Under the pieces are notes generated by a model, which was given only the letters and a program-made list of their open reading frames with translations, had not been told where the DNA came from and did not search any database. From Neobacillus endophyticus (lineage in GTDB: Bacteria > Bacillota > Bacilli > Bacillales > Cytobacillaceae): a stretch of 64,000 nt of DNA. The stretch spans positions 62,001 through 126,000 of the forward strand of contig NZ_JABRWH010000001.1 of NCBI RefSeq assembly GCF_013248975.1. The letters run 5' to 3'. A program made the translations under genes and the position numbers. Positions within the stretch are counted from its first letter, which is position 1; every line of letters starts with the position of its first letter. Shown here piece after piece: positions 58,498 through 64,000 of the stretch.

Positions 58498-58527
58498 AGA
58501 AGCCATAACGAATGTCATGGCTTCTTA
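58498..58527 (-). terminator. Terminator after the large Ig-like protein gene
   Basis: The stem AAGCCAT / ATGGCTT, extended by flanking AGA/TCT pairs, follows the stop codon on the minus strand. Confidence 0.75.
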
Positions 58528-58536
58528 TTATGCATT

Positions 58537-61500
58537 TTAATACTTGTCATTCCCTTGATTCCCATTATTTTGGTCAATGACATTTACTTTTAAGATGGTA
58601 GAATACGCGTTACCGGCGTCATCGTGGACAGTGATGGAAATATTAGCACTTCCTAATCTTTTGGCAAAGATTTGGCCGGTTGAATCTACATCCACAATAT
58701 AATTATTGGAGGTTTGGTATGTTATACCAGCTTTAATATTTGTGGCATCCGATGGATTGTACACTATGAAATTACTTGCATTTTTACTATTATCGCCTTT
58801 TATAATGCTGATTTCGGGAGGATTCGTAATGACCCCTATTAACGGTGAACCCACAGTTACATTCACAGATGTTTGAGCATTTCCGTCTTCAGAAGTGATG
58901 ATAATCTTGGTTGTTCCTGTAGATTCCCCTCTAATCCTGCCATTTTCTAATACATCTGCAATGGAAGGATTTAACGACTTCCATATTAAATTCTTATCCG
59001 TGGCATTATCTGGCTGAACATTAACTATAAAGTTAGTGAATTCATCTAACTTATTCAGTTTAATATCACTTGGCTGAACCGAAATATTGTTGACAAGGAC
59101 ATTGTTAATCGTTAATTTTGCCTTTTGGGTGATGACATTGCCATCAGCATTTATTCCACTCACTATTAAGTTGGTGGTACCTGACTTTAGTCCCGTAATC
59201 GTAAATTGATCCTTATCGATCGTGGCTAGACTTGGATCTTCTACTGAAATGGTAATTCCATATTTAGCATCATCTGGTGTTACTGTTATTGGCAGTGTTT
59301 TTGTTTCGCCCACATTCATCGTAAGGTCTGATACATTAATAGATTGAACTGGAACCCTGACGGTGACATAGGTAGATGCCTCTTTGACATTGCCAAATAC
59401 ATCCGTTACTTTTACCTTAACGTATCCAGCACCGGTCGAATTTGCTGTCACTACCCCTGTATCTGGATCAATCGACAAAATGGTATTATTGGTCGTCTCT
59501 GACCATTTAATCTCTTTAATCCCTGCATTTTCTGGTGATATTTTTAAATCTAAAGCAAAGTTTTTCGGTACACCTTTATTTAAGACCACACTATCAGGCA
59601 ATTGAATATTAGTAATTGCATAATCTGATCTTGCCGTAATTGCATTAAATTGAGCTGTTTTTGAACTATTATCTATATCCTGATAACTAATACTTGCATT
59701 ATTCAGTGTAAATTGATTCTTTTCTCTTGGAATCACAGTGACATTAAATGTTACTGGTGAAGCAACGTATTTATCATCTGATTTCGTATAAGTAATAGAT
59801 GGAAGATTCCCTTGAATTGTATAACCGGTAGATAGATCGCCTGTTTTGCTAAATCCAGCAGGTACAACAACATCCATATTCGCTGGGAAGCTCTCCGAAT
59901 ACTTTATACCTGAAATGGTAACCGTATTTCCAAGTTTCTGTGTGACTGTACCAGTTAGATCTTGCGGATTAATTGAATAATTCAAGTTAATTTCCTTATT
60001 AACAGGAACAATATCACTTGTTGATGCTGTCCTGCTGACTTGTAGCGGCGCTGTGACTTTTTGTATAGTAAGATTCAGCACTTTCTCAGACTTTGCCCCG
60101 CTCTTATCCATTGCGTCAATTTTTAACACAGCGGTTCCGCCATTTGGCATTCCATGGTCAATAGATTGAACTACGGTGGAACCATTTGCTAAGTTATCTG
60201 CTGAATAAACTAAATTATCATTTAAATACACTTGAGTCGAAACACTCTTATCTTTTAAATCAAAGTCCTGGATATTATAAGCCAACTCAATTTTTTGATT
60301 TGCTGGAATAACATCACCATCACTAGGTGTCATTACCGTAAGAACAGGTGCATGATTCGACCCAAGGAAAGCTCGGTACATGGTATTCACAAATAATTTT
60401 TGTTCATCATCTGGGAATCTCGAAGATGTATGGCCCGTACCTGAATAGGTGACATTCCCCTTTGAATACGTATAATAATGGTTCCAGCTATCGTTGGGAT
60501 CTCTATTGCTTCCAATAATGTTATACCAAGGCGTAATAGTGGGATCTTCCAAATTTAACGTATAATACTGATTATGGGTGGTTGCAATTTGGATATTTTT
60601 GCCCAAAACAAACGGATATTTTGTCATCATCCCATCGTTTACTTTATTTGTTTGTGTAGACGTATTAGGTGCCTGGTACCCTAAGTTCGTTTGCGGTGAA
60701 ATTTGCCCTGTATCATTCATAAAAGTGCTTACCCACAGATTATTATCAGTTGAACTGCTCTTAAAGATCGTATCGTGTGTAAACATGACGCTTTGATTTG
60801 TTTTAATAAAGTTTTCAATGGAATTTGCTGAATTCGGATTGAGTACAGCTGTCTCATTGTAAACATCTGAAAATCCAAAAATCAGCATATCATACTTGCC
60901 ATTCACCGTTTCATGAGAATAAGGAGCTGTAGCGCCAGCACTTTTATTAAACTGATCAATGCTTGTTACATCAATATTAATCTTATATTCGCCTGATGAT
61001 GGATTTAAGTAGGATTGATTCATGTTATATGAGCTCAATAGGCTGGAGTCATCATTGGCATTTCTTTTTACTTGAAGTACATTTATATCCACTCTTTTAT
61101 CAACAAAGTAAATAGTTCCCTTTAGGTAATCTTTAAGATTAGTCCCCATATCAATGACTTCAAGCTTCCAATTGCGGATCCCGCTGTATCCTCTAGGCAG
61201 TGTATAGCTGATAGTCGTGCTTGTATTTGTAATCGGCTGTTCAAGTACAATTTCTGACGGATCATATTTATCATTAAAATCAGAGTCTATGTACAACCTT
61301 ACCCTTAGATCCTTTGCCTGAATATTTGATGGCTTCAGAAGATTAAAGTTGAACTGGAGGTTATCTCCAGGTTTATATTTTTGGCTTAATTCGGATGGGC
61401 CTGAAGTAAGGGCAAATCTAGGCCTGACAAGATTACTGGAATTGCTAAAGAAATTAGAAAGTAAACTTGCTGCCTGCTGTTGATTGCCTTTATAGTGAAG

Positions 61501-62016
61501 TACATTAGGTTTATTAAAGTATTTGGTGAAATTCGCCAAATTCCCATTGTTATTTATACTATTCTCACCAAGTAATACTGGTTGACCTTTATTAATAAAA
61601 TCGTTAATAATTTCCTGAGATCTTAAATTTGTAATATCATTTAATAGATTCGTTGTATTATGTGCCAAAGCGCGGATATCATAGTCTGTTTTACTAGGAT
61701 ATTGCTGCTTCAGTTCACTGATATAGGCTGCTACCGTTTTGGTAGAATATGTTCCTCCATCTGGAATGGCAATAGCGTCATATTCACCATCAAGTTCATC
61801 TCTCGAAGCAACAAATTGTTTCATGGTTATAGTTGTAATCGAATAAATATTGCTGACTAATACACTCGCCAGTTTCGAAGAACCGGTATCCACAATCTCT
61901 AAAACTTTTATTTTAGGTGTACTGGCGGTATCTGCTTTTGCTTGCTCATTATATTTCGGAATTATGAAGGAAAATAAAAGCAGTATCATAGAAAAAATTG
62001 ATACAATTTTCTTCAT
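58537..62016 (-). CDS. Large secreted protein: DUF5057-like N-terminal half and Ig-like (BIG2) repeats
   Basis: An 1159-residue protein with a signal peptide (about 1-29, IFSMILLLFSFIIP). The N-terminal 550 residues resemble DUF5057-type regions (KIKVLEIVDTGSSKLASVLV) with ThuA-like stretches such as YDMLIFGFSDVYNET and FIKTNQSVMFTHDT, and a short Ca-binding-like segment DSDFNDKYDPSE. Ig/cadherin-like repeats follow, ending in BIG2 domains (VQSINVSDLTMNVGETKTLP; VNNISVQPSDIKLNKLDEFT). No LPXTG or membrane anchor is seen at the C-terminus. It lies between two minor-pilin operons, which suggests a pilus-associated adhesin; this is inference. Confidence 0.82.
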   Translation of the reverse strand: MKKIVSIFSMILLLFSFIIPKYNEQAKADTASTPKIKVLEIVDTGSSKLASVLVSNIYSITTITMKQFVASRDELDGEYDAIAIPDGGTYSTKTVAAYISELKQQYPSKTDYDIRALAHNTTNLLNDITNLRSQEIINDFINKGQPVLLGENSINNNGNLANFTKYFNKPNVLHYKGNQQQAASLLSNFFSNSSNLVRPRFALTSGPSELSQKYKPGDNLQFNFNLLKPSNIQAKDLRVRLYIDSDFNDKYDPSEIVLEQPITNTSTTISYTLPRGYSGIRNWKLEVIDMGTNLKDYLKGTIYFVDKRVDINVLQVKRNANDDSSLLSSYNMNQSYLNPSSGEYKINIDVTSIDQFNKSAGATAPYSHETVNGKYDMLIFGFSDVYNETAVLNPNSANSIENFIKTNQSVMFTHDTIFKSSSTDNNLWVSTFMNDTGQISPQTNLGYQAPNTSTQTNKVNDGMMTKYPFVLGKNIQIATTHNQYYTLNLEDPTITPWYNIIGSNRDPNDSWNHYYTYSKGNVTYSGTGHTSSRFPDDEQKLFVNTMYRAFLGSNHAPVLTVMTPSDGDVIPANQKIELAYNIQDFDLKDKSVSTQVYLNDNLVYSADNLANGSTVVQSIDHGMPNGGTAVLKIDAMDKSGAKSEKVLNLTIQKVTAPLQVSRTASTSDIVPVNKEINLNYSINPQDLTGTVTQKLGNTVTISGIKYSESFPANMDVVVPAGFSKTGDLSTGYTIQGNLPSITYTKSDDKYVASPVTFNVTVIPREKNQFTLNNASISYQDIDNSSKTAQFNAITARSDYAITNIQLPDSVVLNKGVPKNFALDLKISPENAGIKEIKWSETTNNTILSIDPDTGVVTANSTGAGYVKVKVTDVFGNVKEASTYVTVRVPVQSINVSDLTMNVGETKTLPITVTPDDAKYGITISVEDPSLATIDKDQFTITGLKSGTTNLIVSGINADGNVITQKAKLTINNVLVNNISVQPSDIKLNKLDEFTNFIVNVQPDNATDKNLIWKSLNPSIADVLENGRIRGESTGTTKIIITSEDGNAQTSVNVTVGSPLIGVITNPPEISIIKGDNSKNASNFIVYNPSDATNIKAGITYQTSNNYIVDVDSTGQIFAKRLGSANISITVHDDAGNAYSTILKVNVIDQNNGNQGNDKY

Positions 62017-62321
62017 CCCTTTCTCCCCTTTCTAGTTCTTTCTATTTATCAAAAAACTGTCAAATTTTTATGTCTTTTGTATTATTATAACAAAACCGCA
62101 AAATATAACTAGATAGTTTGTCATAGGTTGATGATTTTTTTTCGGTAAATAAAACATAATGAAAATGATTTTCCAGTATATAGTACAAATTTTTTGTTTA
62201 TGAGATATTAATCCATAATCTACTGCCTACCCCTACATAAAATCATTTCGATATTTTTTCAATTATTCAAAATTTCGTATTTTCCATCAAAATACTGACG
62301 AAATTTACTAACTGAATATTG

Positions 62322-62327
62322 TATAAT
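62322..62327 (+). promoter_or_regulatory. Candidate promoter of minor-pilin operon B
   Basis: TATAAT within ATTGTATAATA lies about 35 bases before the first pilin gene of operon B. The context matches that of operon A and a standard -35 is also missing. The 345-base region between the large secreted protein and this operon is very AT-rich and shows nothing else firm. Confidence 0.45.
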
Positions 62328-62361
62328 ACTAATAAGTAATTTCAAATGAAGGCGGAAAATT

Positions 62362-62799
62362 ATGAAGAAATATTTCCATAACCAAAAAGGACTGACATTA
62401 ATCGAAATCCTCATATCAATTGTCCTGCTTACCGTTATATTAACTTCATTTATGGGTTTTTTTACTCAGTCTGCCATCTTCAACAAACATAACAATGTTA
62501 AACTTGATACCATTCAAACGGCACAAAAAATAAAAAACCTAATAAATACAAATATGACGAAAAATATTTTGCTAAATGATAATAAAATTGATGCTCTAGG
62601 CACGATCCAAACTACCAAACTAGATGCGGCCTATTTAAGTAAATATTTCAATCCTCAAACTTCTTATAATTATTGGGTGGAATTGAGCAATAGTCTCATA
62701 CCAAATTCAACAACAAAATTAATTCAGGTAAAAATTGTTGTTCAGGATCCAAAGAATATAAACAATCAGTCAGTCACTTATACTTATATTAGAGGGTGA
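62362..62799 (+). CDS. Type IV minor pilin precursor, operon B gene 1
   Basis: A 145-residue prepilin: MKKYFHNQKG, then LTLIEILISIVLLTVILTSF, with Glu5. The helix end GFFTQSAIF parallels YFTQAYSYT in operon A gene 1, so the two appear paralogous. It lacks the two cysteines of its A counterpart. GAAGGCGG lies upstream of the ATG. It is 9 bases before the next gene. Confidence 0.88.
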   Translation: MKKYFHNQKGLTLIEILISIVLLTVILTSFMGFFTQSAIFNKHNNVKLDTIQTAQKIKNLINTNMTKNILLNDNKIDALGTIQTTKLDAAYLSKYFNPQTSYNYWVELSNSLIPNSTTKLIQVKIVVQDPKNINNQSVTYTYIRG

Positions 62800-62808
62800 A
62801 AGGGAGCC

Positions 62809-63243
62809 ATGAAGAATGAGAGTGGACTCACCATAATAGAATTGTTAGTAACCATCTTCATCCTATTTATTATTTCTTCTATTTTGTACAGCGTTTTAAT
62901 AGGAATCAATAAAAACTCACAGCAAATTTCATCCAATACCAATTTGGAAGAAGAAGCTAATATCGCCCTTACTACTATAAAGAACTTTCAGTTAACTAAA
63001 AGTATTTATGTACTATCATTTGATTCTAATAAGAAAGTTTATTTAATAGGAAATTCGTCACCAAGCCAACCATTAGGCAGCACTGATATTTCAAAGCTCA
63101 CAATTGATGATGGTTATGGATCAACGATTCCCTCCTCTCCTAACATGAAAACTATTAATACCGCTACATCCAAATCCATTTCTGTTCATATAGAACTAGG
63201 AAATGGGATATATAAATTTGATACGATCATTAAAAAGTATTAA
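62809..63243 (+). CDS. Type IV minor pilin precursor, operon B gene 2
   Basis: A 144-residue prepilin with a very short leader MKNESG, then LTIIELLVTIFILFIISSIL, with Glu5. The segment SVLIGINKNSQQISSNTNLE EEA parallels the helix of operon A gene 2 but the globular part is much smaller. AAAGGGAG precedes the ATG. It is 11 bases before gene 3. Confidence 0.88.
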   Translation: MKNESGLTIIELLVTIFILFIISSILYSVLIGINKNSQQISSNTNLEEEANIALTTIKNFQLTKSIYVLSFDSNKKVYLIGNSSPSQPLGSTDISKLTIDDGYGSTIPSSPNMKTINTATSKSISVHIELGNGIYKFDTIIKKY

Positions 63244-63254
63244 GGGATGAAATT

Positions 63255-64000
63255 ATGATTAGAAATGAAAAAGGGTACACCTTAATTCTGGTACTGATTA
63301 TTATGTCTGTTTCCATGATCCTTTCTCTTGGTTTAATAGGTGGGACTTTGACTGCTAGTAAGCAGTTTAATAAAACGGACAACCGGAACAAAGCCACTGA
63401 TTTGGCAGAGATGGGGGTAACCTATTTCCTCCAAGTAAATAACAGCGTGCTTCAAGAGGCAAAAAATAGTAATCCCTCCAATTTTTGTTCAACATTTACA
63501 TCTATTATAAAAGATCAAAATAACACACGTGGGTATTACACGAATAAAAATGTTGATGGAAATAATAGGTACCAAATTACATTAGACAATAACCTGACTT
63601 CTTCGTGCAGTACGAATCCAAATAGCTTTAAAGTTGTTTTCTATAGTACCGGAACTACTGATACAAATGAAAAGGCTACACTTACAGGCACATTTACCAT
63701 CTCTAAACAATCGATTTCATATCCTAGGTCTGGTGAAAGTGCACCAAATCAAAGTAATTTTTCAAAACGATCCTATCTTTATAATGAAGCATCCAATACT
63801 GGAAATAAATATTATTATGGAGATATTACCTATAATGATCAGCCAAAAGATGTAACTTTATATAATACTGCCTGGTTTAATTCCATCACGTTACTTGGCG
63901 GCCGAACACTTACTATAAATAATGATGCTATATTTAATAACATTTCTAACATGAGTGATATTTCGATGAACGGCCAATCCAATATTACAGTAAATGGGGA
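63255..64000 (+). CDS. PilX-like long minor pilin, operon B gene 3 (cut by window edge)
   Basis: Starts MIRNEKGYTLILVLIIMSVS, a prepilin-like helix without Glu5, like gene 3 of operon A. At least 248 residues are present. Two cysteines occur (NFCSTF and SSCSTN). The visible end enters short-strand repeats (LLGGRTLTINNDAIFNNISN), like the beta-helix-like tail of the A paralogue. The stop lies beyond 64000. GGGATG sits upstream of the start. Confidence 0.85.
   Translation, partial: MIRNEKGYTLILVLIIMSVSMILSLGLIGGTLTASKQFNKTDNRNKATDLAEMGVTYFLQVNNSVLQEAKNSNPSNFCSTFTSIIKDQNNTRGYYTNKNVDGNNRYQITLDNNLTSSCSTNPNSFKVVFYSTGTTDTNEKATLTGTFTISKQSISYPRSGESAPNQSNFSKRSYLYNEASNTGNKYYYGDITYNDQPKDVTLYNTAWFNSITLLGGRTLTINNDAIFNNISNMSDISMNGQSNITVNG

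Noticed and set aside
42100..64000. Pilus locus as a mobile island or prophage
   Set aside because: No integrase, transposase, tRNA target or flanking direct repeats were seen, and the prepilin peptidase sits at the usual comC position.

Overview
The window looks like the chromosome of an endospore-forming member of the Bacillaceae: low GC, strong AGGAGG-type ribosome binding sites, TTG/GTG starts, and a gene order close to the hisS-to-comC part of the Bacillus subtilis chromosome. Nearly every gene to about 45 kb has a clear family assignment. No rRNA, tRNA, CRISPR array, transposase, integrase or phage gene was seen.

Layout. (1) 1-9.6 kb, minus strand: 5' part of hisS behind a histidine T-box (CAC specifier) and promoter, a small helical protein, then dtd, relA, apt, recJ and secDF. 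(2) 9.7-18.3 kb: comN, spoVB on plus, a DUF421 membrane protein, a YrzE-like membrane protein that seems to lack a normal start codon, then yajC-tgt-queA-DUF2905-ruvB-ruvA and bofC. (3) 18.3-27.1 kb: spore genes (coxA-like lipoprotein, a CotS/YsxE-type kinase-like protein, safA) and NAD synthesis (nadBCA divergent from nifS-niaR around a probable NiaR site). (4) 27.2-42 kb, minus strand: pheA, pheB, obgE, spo0B, rpmA-prp-rplU with an L21 leader, an RNase E/G family gene, spoIVFB-spoIVFA, minD-minC, mreD-mreC-mreB, radC, maf and spoIIB.

(5) 42.1-64 kb is the unusual part. Where B. subtilis has spoIIB followed by comC, this genome has a full type IV pilus locus. A twelve-gene minus-strand array runs from 54.5 to 42.1 kb: acidic membrane protein, PRC-barrel protein, VanW-like protein, pilB, pilT, pilC, two major-type prepilins, prepilin peptidase, pilM, pilN, pilO, ending at a strong terminator. 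A plus-strand minor-pilin operon (three genes, 54.7-57.4 kb) follows, then a membrane-anchored ankyrin protein and a 1159-residue secreted Ig-like protein on the minus strand, then a second paralogous trio of minor pilins (62.4 kb to the window end, last gene cut off). With a PilT-like retraction ATPase and a PilB carrying a c-di-GMP-binding-type MshEN domain, this looks like a dynamic surface pilus rather than only a competence pseudopilus. The large secreted protein and the two long beta-rich PilX-like proteins are candidate tip or adhesion components. folC and valS, expected next, are not reached.

Starts were moved from the longest reading frame wherever a better ribosome binding site or family N-terminus supported it; these cases are stated. 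Single-base positions of short sites were read by eye and may be off by a base or two.
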